NCBI GenBank assembly: GCA_949752735.1
Contig: OX457036.1
Location: 85,380,487 to 85,444,486, forward strand
DNA: 64,000 nt
Source: Lumbricus terrestris
Taxonomy: Eukaryota > Annelida > Clitellata > Crassiclitellata > Lumbricidae
Direction: 5' to 3'
Shown: piece by piece, positions 10,395 through 26,300 of the stretch
Numbering within the stretch: position 1 is the first letter of the stretch
Layout of the letters: each line of letters begins with the position of its first letter
The notes under the pieces: model-generated
The model's input: only the letters and a program-made list of their open reading frames with translations
What the model was told of the DNA's origin: nothing
Databases searched by the model: none
Program-made: the position numbers and the translations under genes

Positions 10395-13300
10395 GTAAGC
10401 ACGGCACTGAGAATCTGTCATATTTTACGCTGTATGTGGTTGCTAAAGGCCTATGCAATGACTACATGCATGTTTTTGTACGGGAATACTTTTACAAGCT
10501 ATGTCAACAATTCCTTATTGAAAGACACACTAAGAATAGGCCTATGCAACGGAAGCACGGGTCAATGTAAACACCACAATGTCTTTGCTATAATATTATA
10601 GACTACACCCAAAAAATTCGGCATAGCCGCATAGGCTAATTATGATCTGCAGCAAAAATGAGGAATAACATAGTATGACTACTTTCAATGAACAATCTAA
10701 TAAATGCAAATATTTTTCCCGCAGATTAGCCTAATCATGAACAGGTAGGTTCCTTGTGTCGCGAATGTGGCCATGTCTGGGTGACTCTTAGTTCTCTTTT
10801 CTTGTTTATGAAGTTTTGTTCTAAATGAAATTTCACATGTGACAATATTACACCCTGGCACAGAGTGTGGCTGTGATTGGTTTTCGCTAAATATTGAATT
10901 CTATGTGTTTTATTTATATTCTGTCAAAAAAATGTTCACTAATGCTGAATGACATAAACAGCCACACTCAACTCTAATGACCGATGAGTTGTTAGAAGAA
11001 TTTCTCTTACATTATTTGCTTAGCAGTGCAGAACCGATTCAACCAGAATATAATAATATCGGCGGAGCCACGCCGTACCATAATTAGGCCTATTATATCC
11101 GAGCTAACCCAAACATAATTTTCTGATTATTTGCAGACAAAGACGAGTGCAGCCAAAGTAATAGTTGCGACAATACGACATCGATGTGCATGAACACAAT
11201 TGGTAGTTTCGTGTGCAGTTGTCTTGACGGATATCAGATGCACAACGACACCTCTTGCAAAAGAGGTGAATATCGTCATAATAACACAACTGGCCTATTT
11301 ATAGTGTAGGCTATAATTATTATGTGCGTAGTATGAAATTTGTAAAGCTCTAATTAAAGATGCATACCGCAACTTTTTGGACTAAGATATAGATATCTGA
11401 GAGAAGGTCTATTTTGGCTTATGGCCATTTGTAACCAATGTATAATGAAAAAGAATAATTTATCGTGAAAATCAATTTGACGATCTCTTACGATTAACAA
11501 CGCTTTCTTATCAGAGATAATTGACCTCACTTTGTAATAATATTATAACTTTACTTTATAATTTCACCTTAAGCTATCAAGGCGTTTGAAAACTCGGTCG
11601 TTCATGGCGAATTTTAACTTTAATAGCGTGTTCATTGAATGATTATTTCAGAGCAAATCCTGACACCGCATACTTTAAAAGTCATTTTTACCATTCAATA
11701 TTTGAATGAAATATTTCCAATTGTATATTTTGAAAGTAGACATTTTTTCAATATAAATTCACCATAAAATCGATATTTCATATTTTGACCCCTATGGCCT
11801 ATTTTTAGCTTAAAGCGCAGTATTTAGTTAGCGACAATCGACCGGTTTGGAGACCCAGCGTCACATTTTACTTTGCTTTACTTTAGAATTTCACCTTACC
11901 TTTTGTTATAATTTCACCTTACTTTACTTTACAATGTCACCTTTCTTTAATCATGATTTCACTTTCCATTATTTATAATTTCATCTAACTTTATATTATA
12001 ATTTCACTTTACTTTACATCACAATTTCATCTTGGGCTACTTTACTTTATAATTTCACCTTATTTTACCTTATAAATTCACCTTAGGCTGTATTTTATAT
12101 TGTGATGTCACCTTACTTTCTTCTATAATGTCACCTTACTTTATTTTATAATGTCATCTTTGATTTGTTGACCTAATGTCACTTTATTTTATAATGTCAT
12201 GGTCACCTTGCTTTCTTTTATAACTTCACCTTACATTACTTGAATAGCCAAATTAGTCTCAACAATTAGTTTTTTTTTCGAATCTCCTCAATTTAACTTA
12301 TCGATGCATTGTAGAACTGAACTCAGGTTTTGAAGACGCATAATATTTTTCGTTATCGTTAATCTATTTTCAGCAGAAACTTCAAATAATTCGGGAAAAA
12401 TTGCTGGAGCTGTCATAGGATCCATCCTTGGAGTAGCTCTAATTGTGGTCATCATCTACCTAGTTTTGCGTTTCCACAGGTATCTTAAACACAAGTCACG
12501 ACTTTGTGTGAAATTGTAACACTCCAAATCCGGTGTCGTATTAATTGTTGTGCGAAATATGTAATTATTTAATTTTTAAATTGTTATGGTGGATCACTCC
12601 ACATACAGTTGCATGGAATCACTTCATCATAGCGCGTGTGAAGTAGAATGACTTTTATGTTGAATTTTTTTAACAAGTTGCATCATGTTATGGCTGCAAT
12701 CGAATGGAATTTATGAGAAGAGAGCTTAGTGAGTCATATTAGTGTATAGTGTACTATATGAGACTTGGAGACTTGAATGTCACGCACTGATTTAAGCCTG
12801 GCATACAGGGAAACTTAGGTTCTTGTTTTTACTTACCTGATCCTTATTAATGTAATAGGCTCCCGTCCTTTCAATTTGTGAGACTGTAGGAAAGGAGGAA
12901 AATATATCCGTTCATTTAGCACACATCGTTACATTGATGATGTTCAGATACAATGAGATAAGTGCCATTATAAAATTTATACTTTAAATATTTCTTTAAA
13001 GATCGAAACAATCCAAAGATCCGAGCGTCAATCATACGGCAGCTGAAGATACGCCGAACGCATCGACGTGTAAGTAGTCTGTTAAGAAGCGCTATTTCGA
13101 AACTTTCTAGCAAACACAATGTTCAAAGCGTGTTCTTCTTCTTCTTTTATCCTCCGTCCTGTCGCGCCGACGATGAGGCATTTACATGACGTTATCATCA
13201 TGCAAAAGTTTCTTGGTCCCTTTGTCAGACGGTGACCATTCTTCTCCTGGTAGGGTAAGTAGGCCGTTGGGTCCTATTGGACCTCTTCCTGCCTGAGGTG

Positions 13301-13655
13301 TCCTTCCAGCACCTGCCTCCTACATTGGCCAGCTGTTTCAGGGTCATAATAACAGTGCAGATGAACCAATATGCCTACATCTGTAGTGTAATATAAAAAT
13401 AATAGATGCCCACATACATACATACATACATACATACATACATACATACATACATACATACATACATACATACATACATACATACATACAGACAGACATA
13501 CATACATACATACATACATACATACATACATACATACATACATACATACATACATACATACATACATACATACATACATACATACATACATACATACATA
13601 CATACATGCCTAATGCACTGTGCCCACGAATAGGACTGTATGCCATTAGGTGCGC

Positions 13656-13734
<79 letters not shown>

Positions 13735-16700
13735 CTAACACAATCAAGTTTCTGAACATTTTCAATGTGCCTTGAAGGCAATTGAAAGCATATTTAGTCG
13801 GCAGTTGAACATTGTTCTGGAAGTAGACCTATAGATTAATCAACAGACTTTACCATGCGTTTAAATAATTGAGTGTAATGGGTGTACGTGGCAGAGTAAT
13901 AGTGTCTGAACTAGTGATTGACAGCTGCCTTCTTTGTTCATGACTGCATGCTTCGGATCAATTCTTAACAGCTGGCCCATAATAAAATCCATAATAATAG
14001 CATTTGCGCTGGTGTGGTTCGGACACGTCACAGGAACAGACGACAAGCCTAATAAGCATCAGTTAGTATAGTTAAGATTTGTGTATTCTGTGATCTCCGT
14101 TCTTGTGAATTGTTTAAAATGCGTAACTGTAACCGGTTGCGGTGTGTCAACCGAATTGTTAATAAAGAGAATATTATATTACCAAGATACCAAAGGAGGA
14201 AACTCAAAACCCGGATGGGCAATATAAACGAGGACCAAATGGCACAGAACATGGATGTGAGGAGGTCATTGATAAAATTAGAGGCTATGTTGGCACATGC
14301 TGACGAAGGATAGAGAGAATTTTTGTGCACATCAAATTGCAATATTAGTTTCTGTAGTCCTATGTATGCAATGTTATGCATGTATGTACCAGCACTTGCC
14401 ATAGCGCCCCTTCAAGATTTTACTAGGAGCAACATGTTCGGTCGAACAGGGCCCCATACTCTAGGGGGCCCACACATGCGGAAAAAAATCACGACAATTT
14501 TAGGGTTTTCGACACCAAACGACTAAAAACGGTCGTCAGAATTTGTTTAGATCCGCCAAATAATTTCACGAACAGGGCCCACATTTCTTAATCCGGTCCT
14601 GACTAGGAGGCGCGGATACTTAATCGGAGTTTGACGCGGAAGCGCATGAGCAATTGCGCGGGAAGAACTTGCTCAGGGTTCCTACGCGGCTTGAGGTGAA
14701 TTCGAACCCGCAACATTCCGGCTCCATTGCACCGAATATACTCCCTGCAGCACCGCGTTTCATAATTTTTGCAATTAGTTTATTAGAATATTAGTGCATT
14801 ATTTTGTTTGGCGTTGTTGATTCTGTCACCACGTGCTATCTTTTCACAGCCACCTTGCTGCGATCCGACAAAAGAAAAGTTCAAAGTCTTTATGTAGGCG
14901 TAACCGAAGCTAAACCAGCTTCGATCAGTAACGCTTTAAGTACAATACGGAGCAAACTCACCGATCGCGAAAAGCTGGAAAAGGAGTTTCAAGTGAGCAC
15001 AGTTATTAAGGTTTATTGCAGCTCCTATAATTATATGCCCTACTTGCAATGCTTTTTATTGCGTAAATTCTGCATTATGTCTCAAAATGTTATGCATTTT
15101 TATTTTGTAAATGATCAATTGTTGTCGACCGTGACAATAGGTCAATTCAAGTGAAATAAAGAATCTACGTCTAAGTTTTTCTTCGGCGCTTTAAAATAAG
15201 TTTGTGTAACCTACGACATGTATTTGCACTAGTTCCTCGAAGTTTCTAATAGCCTATTGTGTTTGCAATATAGTAATTATTTAATTATTATATAAATGTC
15301 ACAGTCATATTTGCATATAAAATATATTAGCCTACATGGCTCAATAGGAGCGTAATGCTTGCTTGCGCCTGGCCATTTTCCAATACTGAAAAATGTGTTA
15401 AAGAATCTTTAGGCTAGGACCTAGGTCGCCCATCGGAATTCACTGGCTGAACACAGATTAGTCGTCTAATTTGTGAGATCCTATTGCTAATCAAATGAAA
15501 GCTTAATGACATGTATAAATATCATTATAATTCGTGATCTTCAGATTGTACCGTTGAAAGCGAAAGACTTCAGCGCTCTTGGAACAAGAGAAGAATTGAA
15601 AAAGAAGAACAGATTCATGAATATCATTCCATGTAAATGAATTATATATGGATTATATATTGATGAAAGCTATTGTCTTGGACAAACCTCAGCCTCAACA
15701 ACGAATAATTTCTCCTTTTTCGATACACTTAGCTAGTGGTTCGGCTATTGTTGTACACATAGTCAACTAGTTAGCACAACCTCTCTGTTCAGGTTTTCTG
15801 TTGTACATCTGTACTAAAACGATCATTATAAAGGATTTTAAACAGGATTTGCGAAGTTCAGTGTACGATAGGGCAGTAATATGGAGGCGAATTTCGGCAG
15901 CAGTAGCAAAGCAAACAAACTGTGATATATGGAAATTACGAATACATTAAAGATCGCGACAATGCCAACGGAGCTATTATTTTTAATCAAAAACAGTAAA
16001 TATTACTGTGAATATTGCTTTATGGAATTTAACTTTCTTTGAAATGCTACTGCGAATGTTACTAAATGTTTGCTTTCCCGGTATTGGGTGTCGCGGGCTT
16101 AAATGGCGCCGGGATTAAGTGTCGCGGGATAATTGGTCGCGGGATTAGGCCTAAGTATCGCCCGGAGTAAATGTCGCCGAGATTAAGTGTCGCCGGATTA
16201 ATTGGTCACGGTATTAGGTCTAAGTGTCACGGCATTAACTGACCGGTACTAATAATTGTCGCGGTATAAGTGTCGCGGGATTAATTGTCATGGAGCCATT
16301 AAAATTATTCCTTTAAGTTACATGTATTTCATATACACTACGAGAGAGGTTCATGTGTAAAATCTCACATTTAACTTATTTCATCCTTGCACGCATGTTG
16401 CAATAATTTGTTAGCCCTACGAGCACAATGCTATAGAATACTAATATGCATTGCATAGGGGGTTAGTTTGATGTTAGTTGTCAAAGTGATAGTTCATTAT
16501 TATTGTAAGCAACGTTGATATTAGTGTCTCCTTATTTTTTGAACCATCTCTATTGAAACCTCTGACATTTTATATGGGTGACGCATTGAACTTTTGCTTT
16601 AAAAAATCTCAATATGTAATAATATTTGTGTATGTTTTCAGATGATTGGAATCGCGTGGTTCTGTCTAGAAATACAGATGATGATACTTCTGAGTACATC

Positions 16701-19700
16701 AATGCCAGCTACATTCAGGTGAATTGCTTACCAGGCTTGAATTTATAGATTATCAAATTTAGACAACTGTATTTCGCATTGACCTGCATTCTTGAACCAC
16801 GGTGGTTTTATAGATTTGCCATAGTTTCAATTCAAATGAGCAAATTAGTTATATTTAATAGCAGTAGGCTACTTCGGCTTACAATCAGTATCCTAGCTCT
16901 GTATGGTTTACGTTGGAGAAATTGGTACATTATAATCAAAATGTTTCGATGTTTATTTCATTTCTTTTCTTTTCAGGGCTATAATGAATCGGACAAGTTT
17001 ATAGCTGCTCAAGGTAACAATCAGTATTTTAGCATTTTCAACTTGCTTTCCTTATTAAATTTTTCATTGGTGGGTCACTGGGCCTACGTAAGGGATGGAC
17101 CACTATGGTCAGTTGTCTTTTTTCTTAAGAAATGACTATCGAATATGTATTGTGCAAGGTGGGTGGAGGATGCGAGTGCAACAGAGAGGTCGGAGGGAAG
17201 AAGGCCAGTTTACAATGACCTTACCAAAATTAATGCTCAGCGTGGATTCCGAAAGGTGTTCATTCGTTTTAATTTTAAACTGACAAACGACAGAATTCAT
17301 AGTATGAACAGATGATAAAAAAATTGTTAGAGAAATCGAATTTAACTGTCTGGCAGCCATGCAAGGCGTCCGTAATATCATGCTCCTCATTTTTTTCATC
17401 ACCATCTGTATATCTGCCGAATGGAAGGTTGACCATAAAGAGGGTTGCGGGAAGCCATCACACGTCCGTGTAGTCTTCACATCAGAGTGCTACCATTAGC
17501 TTAACCACTCCCTAGCTTCATTGCTCATAATATTGTTTCGCCAGGGCCTCGTGAAGAAAGTGTTGAAGATTTCTGGAGAATGATCATCGAGAAAGATATT
17601 CGACTCATTGTCATGATTACTAAGTTGATTGAAAACCAAAAGGTAATGCAACGTTTCTTGTTCTAACTTGTCACCCAGTGGCGGCGCTAGGGGGGGGGCT
17701 GGGGGGGCTAAGCCCCCCTCTAGAAGAGGCTCAGCCCCCCTAAAAATGGCCATCTTAATTATTTTACATTGAAATATCCACAATTTTCGGCTGATGACTA
17801 AAAACAAAAAGGTCGTCAGAAATTTTGGCGGCGAAAATGGAAAATTTTCATGAGATTTTGGTCGATGACCAAAAAAAAAGGTCGTCAGAAATTTCGACGG
17901 ATGGAAATGTCAAATTTTGCCGCGGGACTTCAGCCCCCCTGAAACTGAAATCCTGGCGCCGCCACTGTTGTCACCTATTGTTTATGTTAGTTATAATGCT
18001 TCATTAATGCTTAACAGAATGATTGTTAACAACTCCTTGGACAGTAGTAAGGTCAGCATCATTAGGCGAATGTTTTGTAACCCATATTTAACGTTTTAGA
18101 AAGTTATTGATAGTCTGCGAATAGAACATTATTATTTCAAATTTGCGTTGACTTGTGCAAGTTTTGATGCGCTTAGTAGGCCTATATCTTATAAATTATT
18201 ACATAGGCTACATAGTTACATAGGTTAATAATTTGCTTGTGACAGCAATTTTTATTCCATATATGCTGCGATATTATTCAAATTTGATAATATTCCTACT
18301 GTTTTAATATTTTGCTTAAAGAGGTAGGCATATGTGCTGTGTATTGCAATTGAGTTGCGAGTTAACATAATAATGTGCTGTTCTCAAGAATAAATGTGAG
18401 AAATACTGGCCTGATACCGGACAACCCGTAGTATATGGTGACATAACTGTAACACTGAAGTCAGAAGATTCGTGGCCTGATTACACCGTGAGGCAGATTT
18501 CTGCAACTCAAGTAAGTTTACAACATTTTGTAGGCTATTATAATGTCAAACATTTTCAATAGTAGGCCTAATTTCACATTATGTATAACGATTAAAAGAG
18601 AACATTGCGCAGATAACTGATCCAATCTTAATTTTAGTGTTACTAGTGTTGCCATTTCATAAGATAATTTAATTAAAAAGTCGTCCCGCTAACAGGACAA
18701 TTTTTGAAGATTCGAACTCGAGCGGCAATTTGAACTTTGTATTTTCAGAAGTCTCAGACAGTTGAGATTGAGCAGTGGCATTACATGGCCTGGCCTGACC
18801 ATGGAGTACCTACCGACGCCAAAGGTTTCCTGGAATTTCGTAGAAAGGTTCGCCTACACATGTTGCCAAAGAAATATACTCTTGTTCACTGCAGGTAGAA
18901 ATACTGAAACACTAGTCACTAGGCCTACCGTTTTTATGAGAACAATGTGTAGCTAAGCCTATTTTAGCTCAAGTCTGTATACATAACACTCAGGTATTTA
19001 TTTAGTATTTTGATCATTTTTAGCTCAAATAGTCTATGCATAGCGTCTTATGGACTAAAACTAAAACAGTGGGAGTTGCGGTGGTGTAGTCGACAAACTT
19101 GTGACAGACGATGACATAAATCGATCCACGCAGTAGATATTTACTCAGAAGGCTGCGACAAATAAAATGCCAAAAATAGAAATCACCACAATCCCCACCG
19201 AATATTTAGTTTCAGAGTGAATTGTCTCACTTTCCATTAGAAATAACTGTTCAAAAAACCTGTTATCTAACTTTTAATAACGCTATGTGACATTTGTGCA
19301 ATGGCCTGTCTGCTATGGCTTGGTTGCATACTGCCAAAAGCATTAACCCCGATAGTGAAATGGCAATTTACGTGCCTTGTTTATGGGATACCAATAATTA
19401 ATTATGCTCATTCTGTAAATTCAGTTGCTTTTATTAATGCTGATTACAGTGCAGGCGCAGGAAGGACAGGAACCTTCATAGCAATTGATTACCTCTTGGA
19501 ACAAGATAAAGTTGACTTTGACGTTGATGTCCACGGTTGTCTTAAGCAAATGCGAGATCAACGATCAACCATGATTCAAAACTATGTATGTATAATAATT
19601 GTCGATAATGCATTGTATTTATGCTTTAAAAGTCATTATCGATTCATGAAGAACGGATTGCTAAGAGGCGTTACCGTCCTGATTGCAGTCATGTTGCGCT

Positions 19701-20266
19701 ACTTCGGTCTCTCGCTATCTCTTACGCAGCACTTTCCACCCACAACTAAAGACCGATATTGTCAAGCATTCTTTTCCAATTCTGGGTCTCGCACCATACC
19801 AAGATCCATAGGAGGAATTGTTTCTACCGTAGCACCCTACGCCTCAACCGCGTACCCCCGATCCAGTTTCTGATTGTACCCAACCTGTGATCTTCCACAA
19901 TCACCCACGATTTTTCCAGTCTCTTCTTTAGTTCTGCAGCGCAACCTAGGCCTAACCTATTCACTGTACTGCGGTAGCTATGGCTAGTGTATAAGTGTCT
20001 AAAGTTCTTAAACTTGTTCTCTTACAACAAAGATCAGTTTCTTGTATTTTCTTCTTCGATTTCCAATATTCACAAACAACACAACAATGCATCAACGACG
20101 ACAAACAATTCAATTGCACGACAGAAACGCCATCTTATTATATTACTAGCCTACTCTAACGTCTTCTACACACGACTAGCACTCCTTCTACAACTTATCT
20201 CACTCTCAGCGTACACTCTCTCTTCGGTCGCACTGTCCTTCTCTCTGTCTCTCTCTGTCCTTCTCG

Positions 20267-20305
<39 letters not shown>

Positions 20306-23300
20306 CGGCGACGACGCGCCGCGGCACTTTCCCGCCACTCAGTCAGCTGGCCTGTCTGTCTGTACACTCAACAATTAGCTGACCTTGAGCTGGCCTATCC
20401 GTACGCTCAACAATTAGCTGATCACTATACGTTATACAAAATTAGCTCACATTACCTCTTTCCTTTCTTTTAAAGAGAGCTAATTATCTATAAAAATTAG
20501 CGAACGTACCTTAACTAAACAATGCAAACAGTCCAATATATATATAACATCATAAAATATCTTACGCTACAATCTAGATAAACAATCAGCTACTACATTC
20601 AATTTACCTTTCTTATAGTTCAACAGAATGTCAAAATTTTGTAATGATAATGACCATCTGACTAACTTAGCAGATTTCGACATTGATTCAGTCAAGTAAA
20701 CTAAAGGATTATGGTCTGTAAACACATTAATCTTAGAACCAATAAGAATTTCTTTCAACTTATTTAAAGCCCATATGATTGCATAGGCTTCCTTCTCAAT
20801 CGTCGCCCATCTCCTCTGGGTATCTGTCAGCTTCTGACTTATAAATGAAACGGGACGTTCTATCCCTTCATTGTCCACCTGTGATAGGACAGCTCCCACA
20901 GCAAAATCACTGCTATCACAGTACAAATTAAAAGGTTTACCAACCTCAAACATATATAAAACCACATTTGACAAGACAATCTGTTTAAGTGAATCAAAGG
21001 ATTTCTGATGTGCATCAGTCCAAACAATGTTCTCAGGTACTTTCTTGCTGGTTAAGTCTGTCAATGGTTTAGCAATTTCAGCAAAATTACAAATAAACTG
21101 TCTGTAAAACCCAAAAAATCCTAAGACCTGTTTCACTTCCTTCCTGGTTTCAGGTTTCTTCAAATTAATCAAACTGTCAATCCTATCTGGATTCATCATC
21201 TTCTTCCCTGATCCTATAAGGTGACCGATGAACTTCACCTCACTCTTACCAAACACACATTTCTTCAAGTTCAACGTTACATTATGCAGTCTTATTTGTT
21301 TCAAAAATAATTCCAAATGTCTTAAATGAATGTCCCAATCATTAGAATGCACTGCAATGTCATCAACATAAGGTTCAGTGAAATCATGTATCGGTTGCAA
21401 AATCATATTTATCGCTTTTACAAAAGTCCGTCCAGAGTTAATCATTCCAAAAGGAACACGCGTAAATTCGTACAGTCCATTATGTGTAACAAACGCAGTC
21501 TTCCATTGGTCACTCTTTTTCACAGGACAAGTCCAATAGGCACTGCGACAGTCCATAACGGAAATAAACTTGGATTTTCCGACTTTGCTCAAGACATCAT
21601 TGACGATTGGCATAGGATATCTGCAGTTCTCAGTAAAAGAGTTAATGTATCTGTAGTCACAAGCCAATCTCAAGGATCCATCCTTCTTTTTGACAATGAC
21701 AAGTGGACTTGCCATTCTGCTTGACGATGGTTGAATGATGTTTTCTTTCAGCATCTCTTGTATTTGTCTTTCCACTTCTGCCCGGTATATTAGTGGTATT
21801 CGATATGCCATGAATTCTTTTTCTCGAAAGTCTGGTTTCAACACCACTTCATGTTCTACTAATGTACATAGTCCCGGTTTGTCCGAAAATCTGTCTGCAT
21901 AACGATTCAGTACATCAAGTAATTGTTTCTGCTGTTCGCTCGTAAGATGTCCAATTTGTTCATAATCCAATTGGAGTGATTTCTGTTTTGTCTCTGAATA
22001 GTCTTCCTTCAGCGGTATTTCTAACACTGATCCAAATTCGTCATCCTCTTCCACGATCAGACCACAAGACAATGTTCTCGTAATGAACTTCCTCATCTTG
22101 TTGGCATGAATAATCCATCGACCGTTTTCATTCATGTCCACGAGATACGAATATTTGGATCTTCTTTGCAAAACAGTGCATGGACCATGCCATCGTGAGA
22201 TTAATTTATTGGTTGACGTTGGATACAGCACGATGACGTTTTCTCCTGGTTCGAATTCTTTATCTTTTGCTCTTTTGTTATATTGACTGGCGTATTGTTT
22301 TTGCTTTTCTTCAGCACAGCTCTCGGCGAATGTTAAGGCCTTTTCCATGTCTGCTCTTAAATTCTTCAAGTATTTTGCCGGTTGTACTCCAATGTTCGGT
22401 GGTAGATTTATCTCTTTGGTCCAGCTTTCTTTAAGAATGGTTAGTGGCCCTCTCGGCAATTTTTCATAGACCAGCAGATACGGTGCCACTCCTGTAGTTG
22501 CATTAGGCACTTCTCTCAATGCCCAGACCGTAAATGGGATGATTTTATGCCACTGTCTCGGATTTTCCACAATGACATGATGAACCATCTTCTTGAACGT
22601 TTGATTCCATCTCTCCACTAATCCGGCCGCTTCTGGATGTCCTGGCGAATCGAATCGAGGACAACACCCCATCAATTTCAGAAATTCTCTCGTTAGACTG
22701 GCTGTAAAATTCGTTCCTCTATCACTCGTTATCACTGACGGAACTCCCACATCCACGAACAACTTCATCAGAGCTTCGCATACAGCCTTAGCAGTCAATG
22801 ACTTCATCAAAAAGATTGTCGGCCATCTTGTACATGAGTCTACGATGCACAAGCAATACTTATGCCCTGCTGCTGACGTCGGTTCGATTGGTCCTACGAC
22901 GTCCATTGTCATTCTTCTGAACGGCACATCCTCCCTTGGTATTGGTGTAATCGGTACTCGATCCATCACCAAACTTCGTGCTTTCAACTGACACTTCTCA
23001 CAGGACTTGCAGAACTTCACCACATCTCTACGCATCCTTGGCCACACAAAGGACAATTTGATACGTTCTCTTGTCTTCTCTTCTCCCAAGTGTCCGCCAA
23101 ATACTGACTCGTGCGCCAATTCCATCACCTGAATTCTTCTTTCCTTCGGCAACACCAACTGATACACCAACTGGTCCAACATTTGATGTTTCTTATACAT
23201 CAACCCATTCACCACACTAAACTCAGATCCTTTGTCTTCAGCTATCTTCCACCACGACTTCAGTGACTCGTCATTTCTCTGCTGCTCTTCAAATTTCTTT

Positions 23301-26300
23301 GCGTCTGCCAATTGTCTTTCATCATTCGTATTCTCGGCAAACAAATCTCTCATACTCGTGTCCATTTCACTATCACTTCCAGAATCATCATAATCATCAC
23401 GTTCACATGCAACCATCTCTTCTTCCATTTCATTGCTCCTGGATGTTACTCCTTCTTCTTCTTCTTGAACGCTTTGTTCATCATCGCTTTCTGTGTCATC
23501 GTCTAGCAAACTTAGCTGTTCCTCTTCTCCTTCTTCCACTTCTCTTCTCCGACTTTGTGCTCTCGTAGTCACATTCGCTTGCAATTCTCCTTGCAATATA
23601 CTCACTGGTGGAACCTCTTTCAGTTCTGCAATTATTTCTGGATGCAGCAAGAACTTTTCTTTGTTATCTTTGCACAAGATTGCTGGAATGCTGGCACATA
23701 CCAAGGTTAAATATGGCGCGATATTTACTCCCTTGTCCTTCAAATCTCCTCCTTCGTGTACGTTATGACCACTCATCCGCACTTCTATTTTCACCAACTT
23801 AGCTGGAATGGGTTCTCCAGCCACACATTGCAAATGTACTCTGCCAATTTCTTCTACTGTCGCTCCTTTCAATAATTCCTCATTGATTACAGGAATCTCA
23901 GTACCAGAGTCAATCAGCGCTTTGACTTGCACGGGACGACAACTGTCATCATTTCCACATATTTCTACATCTACATGCTGTAGTAAGGACTTCTTCGTAC
24001 GTTGACACTGATCTTTACTTTCTGTTTCTCGACAAGTATCCGTAATGGGAGCAGATTTTACTACTTCTCTCTGTATAGTAAACTGAGGCGTACACTTCAT
24101 TACTGACTTCACTTCCGTTTCGCGGTTGTCTTGTCCTTCCAGCTGATTAGGTGCATTCATTACTTGGATCTGATTTACTCTGAGATTTTCTGCACTTCGA
24201 GTAAATCTATTTCTCAGATTTGTCATTCTTGATGGTGCTTGACAATCCTTTATCAAATGTCGGTCTGACTGACAATTATGGCAACGTTTCCTCACAATAC
24301 CTCTCTGTTCAGTGCTCTCCCGTCTGTAATTGTACGGAGTATATGCTGCATTGCTTTCTCTTTGGCGTCCCATCACTGGAATTCGACTATATATTTGTCT
24401 GTCACCCGTTGCTTCTCTTCTATCTTGACCAAACTGTCTTCCAGGAGCACTATCTTTCCTTACTTCATTACTTCTGGCTTGGCTTCCCGTTTCTTTGTTA
24501 CTACTATTCCACCTGGTTTGCTTCGAACTATTACCCCATGCTTCATATTTCGGTTTGTCTTGAAACATTAGACCAATTCGATTGTTCACATTGTAAAGGG
24601 TTCTACGGCCGTCTACGAGGATGACTATCAAAGATAAGGCCCGAAATGATATAATAAACGTCGATTTATTCAAGAGAGCAAGTTATACAATGAATTAACT
24701 ACGTTACCGTCCAGACGATACGAAGAAGACCAGACCAGAGGTCGAAGCACGGCAAACACACACGACAGCACGGCTAACGAAGCCAAGGAAGACGGATGAA
24801 CAGCCAGACCACCAACAGGGCGAAGAAGGCGACGTAGAAGATGAACCCGCAGGTTAACTCGCCAGCAGCGAGGCAAAGCACACACGATCAGTCTCGACGG
24901 GAGACGACCACCACGCTCAGCATACACCACAAGAGAGAGAGAGTAACCCACGCTACAGTTCCTTAAATAGACAGGGCCACTCCTACTACACCCACGTGCC
25001 CAGTCATAGAGAGAGAGAGTACGGAAGATCAGGAGGGCTAATGGCTACATATCCCCCACCCAACAGCATGAGGAATCCCGAGGGGATGACGAAATATAGC
25101 AGAAAGCACTACACCTAACAGTTCACACAGCCAGAATCACTAAGTACTATACCAGTACAAGTTAACGTACTCAGCAATTCCGCAACAACTAATGCAGCGC
25201 AACACTAAATTAATGCATCATATAACTGAGAGTTCAAACAATTATACGAATCAAAAGAGAGTTCAAACACTTATACGAAAAAATGAATTTGGACACAAAA
25301 CGTGTATCAAAAATGATCCAAATTGCACAAGGTCATTGGCCAAAGCCATACTAACTAACATACGAATAAACGACTTCATATAACAGCATAAACCCAAACC
25401 CCCAACAAGAACCCCCAACACCTTTGAAGATTCCACCACTTTTTTTGGAAAGTGTCTGACCAACGCACGAAGGACACTCACTGAAGTGTTCCTCGCACAA
25501 ATTTCCCTTTCAGAAGTTCCATGACAATCTTTGCACTGAATGAAGATTTTCCACTGACAGAAATTTCCATGACAATCTTTGCACTGAATGAAGATTTTCC
25601 ACTGACAGAAGTTTCCATACTGACAATTTCACATGACTGACGACTGCACTGCATCCCTACAGCACCGACGACTGACATCCTGACACACAGTTCCTGGAAG
25701 ACGACGAACGCAACAGAGAGCGTCTCTGTTACGCCCTGATGACGCTGCAGTCAGAACCACTGCCAAGACACATTGACGTTGCCTCGACAGGATTCCACCC
25801 ACGTCACGACTGCTTCCATGAGACGATTCGCAGTCCCGCTGAAGAACTGAAGTAGCCAGATGCCACTGCTCCCAGATCACACGTCGCAACATCCAGGTAT
25901 GACTTTTAACACACCCGAGTGTCATCAGCGACGAACGTCCTATCCAACGGCCCCAACGACCAGCCAGATCCTGATCAGTGCCCCACGTGTCCCCGATCAT
26001 CAACATCACGACACACGTCAGCATAAGTAGTCTCAGGAACACGACCTGACGCCGTCCATGCTTCCACGATTTCACTCGGACGTAGACGCTATCCACGATC
26101 CCCGACTCCAGATCAGCGAACCACTGCAAAGAAACTTGCACACAAGTCTGAGCTTTCATGAAATCTATTACATGGCAACTATCCGAAGCAAAGCCATAAT
26201 GTGTCAACAACACAACACAACATGCAACTGTCACACATATCACCACCGTATGACACCACACAACCATCCATGCCACTCGAATCTCAACACAGTAACATCT

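Noticed and set aside
13274..13781. Long ORFs rich in MYVC, THIHTYI and IYIYI
   Set aside because: They are translations of the ACAT and TA microsatellites.
24673..24951. Short ORFs beginning in the 458-bp LTRs, including the apparent start of the 1368-codon frame
   Set aside because: The leading ~27 codons are LTR sequence fused by insertion; the same start occurs at 28504 without pol behind it.
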